Below are positions 1 to 9,565 of a stretch of DNA of 64,000 bases, in pieces. The DNA is from Cyanophora paradoxa (lineage: Eukaryota; Glaucocystophyceae; Cyanophorales; Cyanophoraceae): assembly GCA_004431415.1 (NCBI GenBank), contig QPMI01000049.1:1-64000 (forward strand), written 5' to 3'. The notes below the pieces were generated by a model, which saw only the letters and a list, made by a program, of their open reading frames with translations, did no database searches and was not told the DNA's origin. The first letter of the stretch is position 1, and each line of letters begins with the position of its first letter. The position numbers and the translations under genes were made by a program.

Positions 1-110
1 TGGCGCGCGTGGGCGGGCGGGCCCGCCTCGTCTGCAGGCGCTGCGCGCGCGGCCTCTTCGCCGACTTTCGCAGGATCCGCGACAGGGAGCTCACGGCAGT
101 ATTTCTAAGT
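1..110 (+). CDS. 3' end of an upstream viral gene (partial)
   Basis: The window opens inside GC-rich, Arg-rich open sequence. It most likely ends at the TAA embedded in the TTTCTAA motif at about 102-109, the same arrangement as at 9851-9860 further right. Too little is present to assign a function or to be sure of the frame. Confidence 0.25.
102..109 (+). promoter_or_regulatory. ATTTCTA promoter motif
   Basis: TTTCTAAG lies 26 bp before the ATG at 128. It is the first of the series of AT-rich TTTTCTA-like boxes that precede most genes of the viral block. Confidence 0.5.
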
Positions 111-127
111 CCTCCCCAAATTAAGAA

Positions 128-368
128 ATGGCCTCCCTGCTGTTCGATAGGGATATGTACCAATGCGCAACCATTTCGAGGGCATCTACCGCCTCGCGTG
201 CGCAGAGCAGTTCCGCGCCCGCACTACACGGACCACCGCACGCACGGGCTGAGCAGGCCGGGGGCCGCCAGCTGCTGCAGCACCACGGGGGCGCGGCGGC
301 GGAGCGCGACTGGTCGCCCTCTGGATTATAGCGGGGATCCTGTGGGTACCTCCTCTTCGACCAGTGTA
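128..368 (+). CDS. Small membrane protein, frameshifted
   Basis: The start at 128 is chosen because it follows the promoter motif. The first frame (MASLLFDRDMYQ) breaks after about 20 codons. A second frame then gives an Arg/Ala-rich stretch, and the last part runs in a third frame that ends with a single hydrophobic segment (LVALWIIAGILW) before TAA at 366-368. The product would be about 80 residues with one C-terminal membrane span, like several other small genes here. No family is recognised. The frame changes are single-base indels and could be sequence errors. Confidence 0.4.
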
Positions 369-390
369 ATTCTCAGTGATCCCGTACCCG

Positions 391-1354
391 ATGTCTCGAT
401 CTGTCCCTTACTGGGCCCCAATTGATACGCAAATTGAGATGCTGCGCGCTCGCATGCAAAAGCTGACGCTCGAAGAGGATCCCACGGATGTGCCTGAGCT
501 GAAGGCGGGTTGGCCACGCTGCCGACGGATATCGTCGAGACATTCGCGATTGGGTGTACAGACTGCAGGACGAGGTCCGTGCACGGCTCTGGCAAATCGT
601 GATGGGCCAGAGGGCCGCGGCTACCGTAGCCTCGACGACCAGAGGGACGCGGCCATGCGCAGGTGGGAGAGGCAGTTCCCGAGACGTACGGGGGTGCGAA
701 CCCATATTTTTCTGGCGGTGGTTAAGCTATGCCGGAGACGCAGAAGAGCCCGCGAAAAAGGCGCCCACGAACGGACAGGAGAAGCCGACAAAGGCGGAGG
801 TGAAGGAGGCGAAGGAGAAGCTGAAGGGCCCGCCCGAATTTCCAAAGGGGCCGAAGCCGCTGTACGAGGACGTCTCGCCCGGCGAAATATTCGTGGCGAT
901 GCGCCCGACGAAGCAGGGGAAGAAGGGGGGCGATAAGAAGGACGGGAAGGAAGACAAGGCCAAGACCGATAAAATTTCAAAGGCCACCCTAAGAAGAGCA
1001 AATGAGGGGCTCGCCTCGCGTTTCGCGCCCGCAACGTGCTGGCAGTCCGGGGGCGGGGACTCGCACATCACGCCCTTTGAGAGCGAGAAGTACGCGCGCT
1101 TCCAGCAGATGGCAAAGACGGCCTTGCACCGGTCCGACGACGTGCGTCGCATCGAGGATAGGCAAAAAGTCGATAAACTTGCAGAGGTAGAGGCGCAGGC
1201 AATTGCAAATGCGTACTACATCAACAAGTTCAAAGACATGGAACAGGAAATCGACGGAGAGTACGAGGAGGGCTTCCGCGCTTGGCTCATGGGCCAATCT
1301 GCCTTCACGTCTGGAACGAAAGCGCTGGGGCCGGCGCTGCGACGTGGACGGTAA
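391..1354 (+). CDS. Lysine-rich viral protein of unknown function, frameshifted
   Basis: The ATG at 391 follows TAATTCTCAG. The coding signal moves between frames at about 490-550, so the long downstream frame (554-1354) is not the true N-terminus. The middle (about 750-980) is a highly charged Lys/Glu/Pro linker. The C-terminal third is a mixed helical region with charged segments (EVEAQAIANAYYINKF). There is no recognisable domain. It begins the rightward run that leads to the capsid gene, so a virion role is plausible but inferred. Confidence 0.5.
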
Positions 1355-1390
1355 GAATCTAACTGTTCTCCCGGCGTACGTGAATTTTGC

Positions 1391-2851
1391 ATGTCGAAGG
1401 AAGACCAAGTCACGGAATTCTTGAAGCGCAAGAAGCGCCTTGAGACGCTCGGCCCGATGAACTCGATGATGCCTACTATTATTACAAGTACATCATCAAT
1501 GGCGAAGAGTTCAAACCCACTAGCATTTACGCACACGCAGCATTCCCCGATGGCAAGCCGCCCGATTATTCGGAGAAGAACACCTACAAACCCTTTGCCC
1601 AGGCCGATCCGCCGGACGAAGACGATGAAGGCCCCGGGCCCAACGAGAGTCGCCAGCGCGATGAACGTGCAGAGATCCGACGCCTGACCAAGAACCTCTC
1701 GCGGCTCAGCGGAATTTTAGAGAAGGAGAGGGACCAGCGTGCACGACTTACGCAACGCGACAATGATGCGTCGATGAGCGCGGCGCTCAGGCCCTTAACG
1801 GGAATGGCGCCAAGGAAGCGCTCATCCAGGCAGAGCTGCCGTACAAGAAGCCGAGCGTGGCCTTTCGCGCCCCCGCAGGCCAAGGCCGCCCCTGGCAACG
1901 GAGACGGCGATGTAGATATGGGCGATGGAGGGGGAGGCCCAGCGACGCGCCACCGAGGCCGCCGCAGACGCCCCACTGGCGCCCAGCCGGCCCTTCCAGC
2001 CCCGGCGACGGTGGCCAGGCCATCCGCGCCCCCGCGGAGCAGCAGCCCCCGCCCCGCCCCGCCCGAGCCGCAGGCGGGGCCCTCGCGCCCGCCAGAGGTG
2101 GTAGCGGCCGAGGCGGCGGCCACGGCTGCGGCCAACGCCGTCGCGCAAACTTTTGCCAGTGCCGGGGCTGCCCTCCCCCCGGCGGTGGCTGTACCCCAGC
2201 TCTTCGATCCCGGTCAGCGGCCCTCGTCACCGCGCGCACCCATCGAGAACCTCATCGACCCCAAGAGAAACGCAAGGGGGTTCGAAGCAGGGCACCGCGG
2301 CATCCATGCTTCTGCAGGGTTACAACAGGCGCACGGACATAGCCAGCGAACGGTTGGGACAGGGCCGCGAAGAAGTGCTCGCAAAGCGGCGCAGCGGCAC
2401 TGCGGAGCAGTACCGCGCCGTCGTAAGGGAAGACCATCGCCAGGAACTGGAGGCGGCGGTGGCCCGCCAGTTGCGATGGAAGAAGAGGCTGTGAATGAGG
2501 CTGTGCAGGCACTCGAGGCAAGCATCGCGAACGAAATCGAAATGGAAGATGCACCCGAGACTGCCGAACGTGAAGCCATCCAAATGGAGGAGGACCTCAA
2601 AGCGGCAAAGGTGAGAGTCGTGTTCGACGAGCTCGTGGCGAAGGTTCAGCGAGCCGACAATCTGGAAGAGTTCCAAAAGACGGAATTGAAGAAGAGGTTC
2701 GTGATAAAAGCAAAGATGCTGCTGGACTTGCCGAACGACATAATCGAGGCCGTTCCCGAAATTGCAATTCGAAAGTTCATGAGGGTGACTTCGACGCGCG
2801 TAGCCTGTACAAGGTTGCCGAGCAAGTGAAACGGGCTGGCGGTGCCTCGTA
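1391..2851 (+). CDS. Large Ala/Pro-rich viral protein, several frameshifts
   Basis: It starts at the ATG at 1391 (MSKEDQVTEFLKRKKRLE). The frame slips near 1450, where the continuing frame is Tyr-rich (DAYYYYKYII), and again near 1790, 2260 and 2780. The longest intact stretch is 1774-2829. The final frame ends SLYKVAEQVKRAGGAS at TAA 2849-2851, immediately before the capsid gene promoter. The middle is a Pro/Ala-rich low-complexity linker, and the C-terminal 120 residues are acidic and helical. No family is recognised. Its position just upstream of the capsid gene suggests a structural or assembly protein. Confidence 0.5.
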
Positions 2852-2860
2852 AAATTTTCT
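2851..2860 (+). promoter_or_regulatory. AATTTTCT promoter motif of the capsid gene
   Basis: AAAATTTTCT, followed by CAA, begins at the stop codon of the preceding gene and lies 18-27 bp before the capsid ATG at 2878. Confidence 0.5.
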
Positions 2861-2877
2861 CAACGCACCCCTAAACC

Positions 2878-4320
2878 ATGGCTTCCGCGCTCATCTCCGC
2901 CCCCACCACCGCCCTCGCGCAGTCGCTCCTGAGCTCGAACTCGTCCGTGCACGTGAACGACTCCTTCGACACCGCGACGCCCTTCGTGGACGAGGTGCTG
3001 GAGGTCAGCCCGTCCAGAGCGGCATCAGCTTCGGTCAGACCCTCGATTTCATCATCCCGCACTCGGCGCCCCTCATCAACGATATTTGGCTCAAGGTTAA
3101 GCTGCCTGCGGTGGCCTCCGGGAAGATTTACCTCCCGAAGGCCGGCCTCATCCTGCTGAAGAAGGTGAAGGTTTTCGTGGGCACGCAGCTCGTCCACGAG
3201 TACGAGGGCGCCTACGATGCCATCTACGACGAGCTCGAGCAGGATCGTTCCGTTCCGCACACGGTCAACCTGATCAACGAGTGCTGGGCGACACAGGTTC
3301 TGCTGCGCCGCTCCCAGCGGGCGCAGGTGCTTCACATCCCGCTCCGCGTTCTCACCGGTTACGGTCGCAAGTTCGCCGTGCCCTCTATAAGCTCCGCGGC
3401 TCGGGCAACGACCTCAAGATTCAGATCACGTACGCGAGCCACAAGGATGTTACGGCCACCTGGGTCACCACCGGAATCCACACCGACAGTGGCCTGACGG
3501 CGACCACCGACCTCGATTCGAAGCTCGTGCTGCGCTACACCCACGTGAGCCCGTACGAGCTCAGCCTCCACCCCAACAGCGTCACGTGGGCTGGCAAGTA
3601 CATGCAGTCGTACAACGTAAAGTTCACGAGCGGCACGAGCTTCCGCCTGCCGTTCACTGGCGTCTGCTACGAGATGGTAATTGTCGTACGCGACGGCGCC
3701 GCGACGGACCAGGGTACAACTTCTGGAAGTTCCGCCCCTTGAGCAAAATCGACCTCAAGTGCGATAACATCAAGGCGCTCGACAGCTCTATTCACGACGC
3801 GCATTTCCTGCGCACCGCCATCGCGAACCGCGAGCACCGCAACGTGCCCACGCGCAAGTACCTCGAGCTGCTGCAGGGCTTCGCCGACAACACCGACGCC
3901 AACGGCGCAAAGGCCCTGGCGGAGGCGGCCGATACGACGTACGGTACCAACGAGGTTTCCATCATTAATGCGCTGCGCAATGCCCTTCACCCGCACCCGT
4001 GGTCGGGCAACGACACCGCCATCACCACCCTTGACACCCAGGATTACAACAACAGCGACATCATGCCAGCGGTGCAGAACGGCGCGGCAACCGCCGCCTC
4101 CGCTCAGTACGGCACCGAATTCATCTACGCTATTCCCTTCGGCACCGAGGTGGCAGACGACACGAAGATGTTCGGCGGCCTCGACTTCGGCGCCTTCAAG
4201 ACGATCGAGCTCACGCTCACCACGGCGGGGACGCTGACGACGCCGATCGCCGATATCTACTGCCGCTACTACAACGAGATCAGCTTCATCAACGGCGGCG
4301 CCTACCGCCGCTTCCATTAG
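2878..4320 (+). CDS. MCP: Major capsid protein, double jelly-roll type, frameshifted
   Basis: When its three frames are followed, the gene encodes about 480 residues, the usual size for Nucleocytoviricota-type capsid proteins. The N-terminal jelly roll is marked by SGISFGQTLDFIIPH, a KVKVFVGTQLVHEYEG strand pair and the PL-containing strand QVLHIPLRVLTGYGRKFAVP. The second jelly roll contains LPFTGVCYEMVIVVRDG, followed by YNFWKFRPLSKIDL. It ends with CRYYNEISFINGGAYRRFH at TAG 4318-4320. Frameshifts lie near 3010, 3385 and 3710, each explained by a one- or two-base indel and with no internal stop within the correct frame. The protein would form the trimeric capsomers of an icosahedral virion. 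Family assignment rests on motifs and length only. Confidence 0.8.
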
Positions 4321-4411
4321 ATTGCCAGCTAGCCAGAGTGTGAGAGGGGGCGAGCCTCGGTCGCCGATGTGAACCAATAAATTTTCCCACTGGGATCCTA
4401 ACCGAGGCACG

Positions 4412-5527
4412 ATGACGAAGGGCCATTCCATGATGGACATCGGGGAGGGCTCTAAGAAGCAGCGCCAGTCGCTGAAGAACGACCTGAAGGGCGAGGTGAC
4501 GGGCATCATTGAGAAGTATGCGCCGGCACGATCCTACCCGAGGTGCACGTCACAGATCCGGGCAAGGCGGACATCTACACGCCGGAGGATCAGGCGCGGG
4601 GCCTCGGGTTGACGGCCCTTCCCACGAAGACCCTGCCCGCGATGAAGTACACCCCGCAGATGGAGAAGCTGATGCGGATGGGCATTCGGCAGCAGCTGCA
4701 GAATGCCTATCCCAACCGCCAGATCAACGAAGAGGACGTCGAGAATGCGTTCGCGCTGCGGAAGGAAATCATGATTCGCGATTTCGACCAGTGGGCCATG
4801 ACGGCCTTCGACCTGAAGCAGCCCGGCGTGGCTAAAATGCTCGAGGAATATTACCCGAGCTGCTCGAGCGAATTACGAACATGATCGAGCAGGATATCGA
4901 AATTCAGCGTTTCGATAAGTACCAGAAGGTTTTCTTCCCGATGAACTACGACGATCTCGTCATGAAGTGGGCACGCGAGCGCGGCTGGATCAAGACGATG
5001 GAAGAAATCGAGAAGGAGAACCTGCTGGGGCCCGCCGGGCGCTACGGCCCCGTCGATGCTGCCGGCAAGGGCGGCTTCCGCGCCGGCTACACGCCCGACC
5101 TCTCGCCCATGTTCAACGCGCAGACGGCGAACATCAGCAGCGAGCACAACAGGCCGTACGGACGGAACGACGTCGACTTCAGCAAGGGCAATCCCTTCGG
5201 AGCAATGCTCATGGACCAGCAAGGCACGCGGGCCCTGCGCTGCCGACGGCATGGCCGTATGCGGACCAGAATCTGCTGCCGAGGGTGGTGAACCCCAACA
5301 ATCGCGTAGGGAAAGACTTTACAACCTCGGATCAGCGCGAAGCTCTCAACCAGGTGCGACAGGAGGGTACTGTCGCAGGGATGGAAACCGACGATCAGTT
5401 CGACATCCAAAAGGCATTCCAAGCCATGGTCGTGGAGACTCAGGACAGACAGAAGAACATCCGACGGGAAACCAACGCACGCATGGCGGAAATGTACCAA
5501 AAGGCGGCGGCATCCCTGGCCCGCTAA
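4412..5527 (+). CDS. Probable virion-associated protein, frameshifted
   Basis: The start at 4412 lies about 30 bp after AATAAATTTTCCC, downstream of the capsid gene. Four frame segments (4412-4530, 4543-4850, 4881-5240, 5240-5527) join into a protein of about 370 residues. It is rich in Gln, Glu and Met, with predicted long helices (MEKLMRMGIRQQLQNAYP) and a tail of charged helices ending MAEMYQKAAASLAR. No domain is recognised. The conserved order capsid, this gene, two small genes suggests it belongs to the late structural cluster. Confidence 0.55.
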
Positions 5528-5535
5528 TTTCTAAA
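5526..5535 (+). promoter_or_regulatory. AATTTCTAAA promoter motif
   Basis: This motif directly follows the TAA of the preceding gene and lies 15-24 bp before the ATG at 5550. Confidence 0.55.
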
Positions 5536-5549
5536 GCCCCCTTAGCGAC

Positions 5550-5879
5550 ATGGCAGCGACGGAGGCGACGCTGGGCGAGCAGATCGAGGCGCGCTGGGGC
5601 CGCTTCCTCGACCTGCTGGAGCCGGAGGCCAAGGAGCCGGGGGTGCGGGCGCAGATCCAGTCGCTGCGCGGCATAGGCGCCACGGCGGTCATCGTTCTCT
5701 TTAGGAGGCACATCAACGCGGAGGCCGAATTAATTAAGGCGCGGGACGACGGAGTTTTCGAGAAGCTGCCGCAGGAGTACGCCTCGGCCGTGCGCTCGCT
5801 CTTCTACGGGAGCGGGCCCGAGCTGCGCGAGAAACTGTGGCTTTACATCGAGCTCTTCGTCGAGCTGACGTCGGAGTAA
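5550..5879 (+). CDS. Intact 109-residue viral protein
   Basis: This is one of the few undamaged reading frames of the block. It is an all-helical, charged protein (MAATEATLGEQIEARWGRF at the start, LREKLWLYIELFVELTSE at the end) with no Cys and no membrane span. The start is fixed by the promoter box 20 bp upstream and by the stop of the previous gene. No family is recognised. The next gene starts 35 bp after its stop, with its own promoter box between them. Confidence 0.7.
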   Translation: MAATEATLGEQIEARWGRFLDLLEPEAKEPGVRAQIQSLRGIGATAVIVLFRRHINAEAELIKARDDGVFEKLPQEYASAVRSLFYGSGPELREKLWLYIELFVELTSE

Positions 5880-5890
5880 AAATCCGAGGA

Positions 5891-5900
5891 AATTTCTAAG
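5891..5900 (+). promoter_or_regulatory. AATTTCTAAG promoter motif
   Basis: This is the best-matching copy of the block's shared box. It lies 15-24 bp before the ATG at 5915. Confidence 0.55.
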
Positions 5901-5914
5901 GGGCAAGCGTAACC

Positions 5915-6716
5915 ATGGACCCCTCGGCGATGCTGGGCTTCGACGCGCTGGCCGTGGACGGGCCGAACCCGGTGGGGATCCCGCAGCCTCGGAAGAAGGG
6001 CCGCCCCGCGAAGGAAGGCAAGGAAAAGGGCGAGAAGGCGCCGAAGGCCGACAAGACGTCGCTACCGGGCGACGGGCCCACGGTGCCGCCGACGGCGCCG
6101 AGCAAGGGCGCGAGCTTCAGCGTGCAGGAGCACATCGAAATGACGAAGAAGAAGGAGCAGAGCGTGAAAAAGGCGCTGGGGATCGACCTGCAGGAGAGGC
6201 CGCGCGACGAGGCGCAGGTGGACGTGGACGAGAAGAAGCAGGTTCTGCGGCAGATCGCGCAGTACAGGCGCTCGTTCGGGGCGAGCTGACGTCCACGAAG
6301 AAGCTGAGCCTCGCCACGCCGCTGGACGAGCTGAAGGAAGAGTACGAGGAAATTCAGCGCGAGCTGAGCACGCGGGGTTCGCTGGAGGCGGCGCGCCTCT
6401 TTCTGATCGCGGGCATGCACTCGCTGGAGCACCTTAACAAAGCGTACGATCCGATCGGCCTGAAGTTAGACGGGCTCGGGCAGGCGACGCTCTCTTCCAT
6501 GGACCAGGTGCAGCCGATCTTAGAGGAGCTGGTGATTAAGTACTCGCGCTACGTGACCCTGGGGCCCGAGGCGCGCCTGGGGATGGCCCTGGTGCAGACG
6601 GTGCTGGCGGTGCACGCGGCCAACGCGAACCCGGAGATGATGAAGGAGGTGACGGAGGCGGCGGCCTCGACGGCGGCGGAGCCCAGGGCGGTGGGCGGCA
6701 AGTTCAACGGCCTCTG
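5915..6716 (+). CDS. DUF5767-like viral protein, one frameshift
   Basis: The protein has about 267 residues. The N-terminal part carries an AT-hook-like RKKGRPAK (about residues 26-33) and a Lys/Pro linker. After a frameshift near 6285 the C-terminal half continues as a helical domain with LFLIAGMHSLEHLNKAYDP and then GLKLDGLGQ. That pattern is like the DUF5767 family common in large DNA viruses, in which helical segments are followed by an N-x-DPxGLxLxG signature. I recall this pattern and could not test it. The function of that family is unknown. The gene converges on the leftward gene at 6759-7552. Confidence 0.5.
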
Positions 6717-6758
6717 ATTGTAAACGCTTGTAATCAATTGCACCAGAGAATTTACAAT

Positions 6759-7552
6759 TTATTCGTCTAAACTACTGCATGGGGTGGTGTACATAGACTC
6801 GGGGTTTAGGTAGGGCTCGAAATCGGCCTCGTTGTCGTAGGGCTTGAAGGCCAGCTCGGGCGTGCGGCCGGCGAAGCGAAAGGCGCCGACCTTGCACTGC
6901 TGCACGGCGAGGAAGGACCACTTGAGGCCGAACTTGCCCTCGGGATGGCGTAGGCGGTGTCGATTTTAACGAGGGCCGCCACCAGGTCTCCGGTGCCGAT
7001 GGTGGCGCGCTCGGTGATGAGGTAGTTGGACATGTCGACGACTGGGATCGTCTTGCGCTTGCCCGCCATCGTCTGCGTGCGGATGCGCATGTTGAGGTAC
7101 TTGTAGAAGGCCTGGCCCGACTCCTTGTCGACCTTGATGCGCACGCTGGGCGTCTGCAGCACCGAGATCTGATCCTTGGAGAGGGCGCGCCCGGGCGAGA
7201 CCTTGAGCTTGGCCTGGTTCTGCTGCACGAACTCGCAGAATTTCGCGTCCAGGGCCTCCAGCAGCTTGAGGAACTCGTCCGCGGCTGGGTTCGTCTGGCC
7301 GTCGACGGCGCTGAGATCGGTGAGGTCCAGCGTGTAAAATCCGCCGTTTTCTTCCATGACGAAGGCCTTCTTCTCGTCGCTCCACGCCTTGCCTTGCTCG
7401 GTGTTGATGCACGGGTTGATCGTGACCATGGGCGGCGCGTACATCATGAGGCCCTGCAGGCCGTCGTACTTGGCCTTGATGCGGCCGTTGGCATCGATTT
7501 CGAAGGCGAGCTTGGCGGGGTCGATCTCGGTGGCGTTGCGGACGGTGGCCAT
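6759..7552 (-). CDS. Putative single-stranded-DNA-binding protein, one frameshift
   Basis: Reads leftward from the ATG at 7552 to TAA at 6759. One indel near 6955 means the true C-terminus lies in another frame (EGKFGLKWSFLAVQQCK, then an acidic tail). The protein has about 262 residues and is soluble, with beta-rich segments (GGFYTLDLTDL, SVRIKVDKESGQAFYKYL) and an acidic, aromatic C-terminal tail (YDNEADFEPYLNPE). The beta-rich core with an acidic aromatic tail resembles viral OB-fold SSBs such as T7 gp2.5-like proteins. This is a weak, pattern-level guess. An AATAAA follows the stop on its strand. Confidence 0.45.
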
Positions 7553-7586
7553 GTTGTCTGAGCTTAGTGTGCGATCAGCCTAGCGC

Positions 7587-7600
7587 TAGAAAATATTTAA
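7587..7600 (-). promoter_or_regulatory. TATTTTCTA promoter motif, leftward
   Basis: On the minus strand the sequence reads TTAAATATTTTCTA, about 35-48 bp upstream of the ATG at 7552. It matches the rightward boxes in reverse orientation. Confidence 0.55.
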
Positions 7601-7617
7601 GGCCGCCCCACCTGACT

Positions 7618-7956
7618 TCAGGCTGACCTCGGGTGAGCGCTCAGGTGATTCAGGTAAAACACGTGTTCAATTCGTCTCACTGGGGAGGGGAGAGCCTCAA
7701 TCACGGCTACGCGAATATTCGAGAGTCTAAATCTGGCGCTGGGGCTGGCGACGGCGTACAGGGTGATCTCGTTCTTGGCGGGATTGAGCATGATGTGCTG
7801 GAAGCAGTCGCCCTTGCGGCACTCCAGCGAGATGTTGCGCAGCAGCCTGCAGTAGTTGAAGCAGATCTCGCCGTTCTCGTCGAGATCCTCGTCCATGGCC
7901 TCGTACTCGAAGATGCCGAAGGTCAGGCAGCAGGTCTCGTACTTGGGGGCGCACAT
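7618..7956 (-). CDS. Cys-rich 112-residue viral protein
   Basis: An intact leftward frame starting MCAPKYETCCLTFGIFEYE. Cysteines are concentrated in the first half, in CC, CFNYC and ECRKGDC contexts, with an acidic loop between. This suggests disulfides or metal binding. There is no membrane span and no recognised family. It ends 18 bp before the promoter region of the next leftward gene, so the two form a leftward pair. Confidence 0.55.
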   Translation of the reverse strand: MCAPKYETCCLTFGIFEYEAMDEDLDENGEICFNYCRLLRNISLECRKGDCFQHIMLNPAKNEITLYAVASPSARFRLSNIRVAVIEALPSPVRRIEHVFYLNHLSAHPRSA

Positions 7957-8060
7957 TCTTGATTTCTCTTGGCTGTGAAGTGTGAGCGAGGGCGCGGCGC
8001 GGCTGCGGTTTTGAGGCCGTTCAGGTGAGGGTCAGGTGAGCGCTCACCTGAAGAGGGGGG

Positions 8061-8155
8061 GGGAAGTGACGCGGACGCGAATACGTCATAGTCGAATACG
8101 TCATAGTCCAAAACCTGGACTCGGGACTCGGCCCAGGCCCCGCCGGTAAAAAAAT
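8061..8155 (+). repeat. Inverted-repeat arm A (TACGTCATAG boxes)
   Basis: Contains GAAGTGACGCGGACGCG, then two GAATACGTCATAGTC boxes 15 bp apart, then CCAAAACCTGGACTC, and ends in a GGTAAAAAA run. It is the outer left arm and pairs with arm D at 9420-9512, which carries the same sequence reversed. It lies just upstream of the gene at 8211. Confidence 0.85.
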
Positions 8156-8173
8156 AAGCTCGGACTTGGCGCC

Positions 8174-8183
8174 ATTTTCTGAA
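8174..8183 (+). promoter_or_regulatory. ATTTTCTGAA promoter motif
   Basis: ATTTTCTGAA ends 27 bp before the ATG at 8211. Confidence 0.4.
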
Positions 8184-8210
8184 CCCCGGCTAGCTGCTTA
8201 ATCCAGTACC

Positions 8211-8876
8211 ATGGAGCCCGCCATCTCCCAGCTAGTCTCCCAGGGCGCCAAGCTCGACAAGGCCCTCAGTATCTACCTTCAGCTGATCGAGCTGGCCTGG
8301 CCGGAGCCAATGATAGCTCAGGCCTGCAAATCGCTCCACGTGGCGTTCGATGCGCCGTTCTCAGGTGACCCGACTCAGATGACATCCTGGACCAAGGAGG
8401 AGATAAAAGCCGACTTCGAGGCGCTTTTCTCATTTATGAGCAAGAAGTATGCCGAAATCGAAGCAGCTAAAGCCGCAGCCGCAGCCGAAGACGAAGGCGC
8501 AGAAGGCACCGAAGCCTCAGCCGAAGGCCCTGCCGGCGACGAAGGCACCGAAGTTCAAGGCGCTGGGCCCTCTGCAGAAGGCCAAGGCCAAGGCCGACCT
8601 GCTTCCGCGTAGGCCCAAGGACATAGCCAAGGAGGCCAGCAGCCACAGGCCCGACTGGCCGGCGCCGGCGCCCTACCGCTACCTCAAGCTGGACAAGCGC
8701 AACGATACCGGCTTCACCAGGAGGAGGTGGCCTGAGCCCCTTCGGTGGCTGAAGCCAAGGGAGATCAAGTCTGGAGGCGGTATCGAGCTAGCGCTAGCGC
8801 TAGGAGGAGGCGGTGCAGACTTAGAGGAGCAGGCGCTGCTAGATACCATCAACTTGGGCAGGGTAGAGCTGAGCTA
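8211..8876 (+). CDS. Basic, Lys/Pro/Ala-repeat viral protein, frameshifted
   Basis: The first 85 residues form a helical domain (PAISQLVSQGAKLDKALSIY). Near 8445 the coding signal switches frame into a strongly basic tract of KPKA/PKAP-type repeats, followed by a basic C-terminus with RRRWPEPLRWLKPREIK. The alternative frame of the same region is Glu/Ala-rich and probably a shadow. A compact head followed by a histone-tail-like basic region suggests a nucleoid or core protein, by analogy only. It lies between inverted-repeat arms A and B. Confidence 0.45.
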
Positions 8877-8935
8877 GCTAGCTGGTATCGATATCTAGCT
8901 AGCCTAGCGCTAGCCCAGTGCTTAATTAATTAACT

Positions 8936-9042
8936 GAAAGGTTGCGGAGGTTGCGGACGCGTCACAAATACGTCATAGTCGAATACGTCATAGTCCAAAA
9001 CCTGGACTCGGGACTCGGCCCGGGCCCTGCCGGTAAAAAAAA
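8936..9042 (+). repeat. Inverted-repeat arm B (TACGTCATAG boxes)
   Basis: Starts GTTGCGGAGGTTGCGGACGC, then GTCACAAATACGTCATAGTC, a second box and CCAAAACCTGGACTC, and ends in a GGTAAAAAA run. It is the inner left arm and pairs with arm C at 9274-9363, which shares the GTTGCGGAGG flank. Arms A and D share a different flank. Confidence 0.85.
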
Positions 9043-9273
9043 GAGACTTGAACAAAAACACCGTACCCCGGTATTTAACTTGAAATCATCATGACATCAT
9101 GTTCAAGTTGCTATGACATTAACTACATTCAAAAGCAATGAATGCAATAGTGTAGTCAAGCGATCGCGAAAGGATAGCGATAGGATCGGGATAGGATAGG
9201 TGACACGATAACGATAAGATAAGCTTGCAGATAACAGGGGTACAGTATTATTATTTGAAACTTGGCGAGAGTC
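9043..9273. other. Centre of the nested inverted repeat
   Basis: A gene-free, relatively AT-rich spacer between arms B and C. It holds a small palindrome (AACTTGAA ... TTCAAGTT, about 9077-9110) and a run of GATAGGAT/GATAAG-type short repeats at about 9170-9225. It could be an unwinding element or a two-way control region. No open frame of note was seen. Confidence 0.5.
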
Positions 9274-9363
9274 TGGGCCCAGGTCCCAAGTCCAGGTTTT
9301 GGACTATGACGTATTCGACTATGACGTATTTGTGACGCGTCCGCAACCTCCGCAACCTTTCAA
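9274..9363 (-). repeat. Inverted-repeat arm C
   Basis: Reverse complement of arm B: GGTTTTGGACTATGACGTAT, a second ATGACGTATT box, then the reversed GTTGCGGAGG flank. Confidence 0.85.
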
Positions 9364-9365
9364 TT

Positions 9366-9404
9366 GGACATTTGGACATTTGGACATTTGGACATTTGGA
9401 CATA
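9366..9404 (+). repeat. 8-bp tandem repeat GGACATTT
   Basis: GGACATTT is repeated nearly five times between inverted-repeat arms C and D. Confidence 0.9.
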
Positions 9405-9419
9405 ACATGTACCCCCCTC

Positions 9420-9512
9420 CCCAGGGCCCGGGCCGAGTCCCGAGTCCAGGTTTTGGACTATGACGTATTCGACTATGACGTATTCGCGTCCGCGTCACTT
9501 CTCCCCCCATCC
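9420..9512 (-). repeat. Inverted-repeat arm D
   Basis: Reverse complement of arm A, including the GCGTCCGCGTCACTTC flank and two TATGACGTATTC boxes. It lies 54 bp before the gene at 9566. Confidence 0.85.
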
Positions 9513-9541
9513 TACGTTCGCAGCCGCCGGGCACCTCCCAC

Positions 9542-9551
9542 AATTTTCCGA
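9542..9551 (+). promoter_or_regulatory. AATTTTCC promoter motif
   Basis: AATTTTCCGA lies 14-24 bp before the ATG at 9566. Confidence 0.4.
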
Positions 9552-9565
9552 GGTACCCAGCAAGC

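Noticed and set aside
1354-1390. Introns as the cause of frame changes in the viral block
   Set aside because: Frames shift by one or two bases without intervening sequence or splice signals, unlike the clear introns of the host genes.
8211-8612. Glu/Ala/Gly-rich C-terminus of the first frame at 8211
   Set aside because: The Lys/Pro-rich frame of the same DNA continues longer and looks more protein-like, so a frameshift near 8445 is more likely than an acidic tail.
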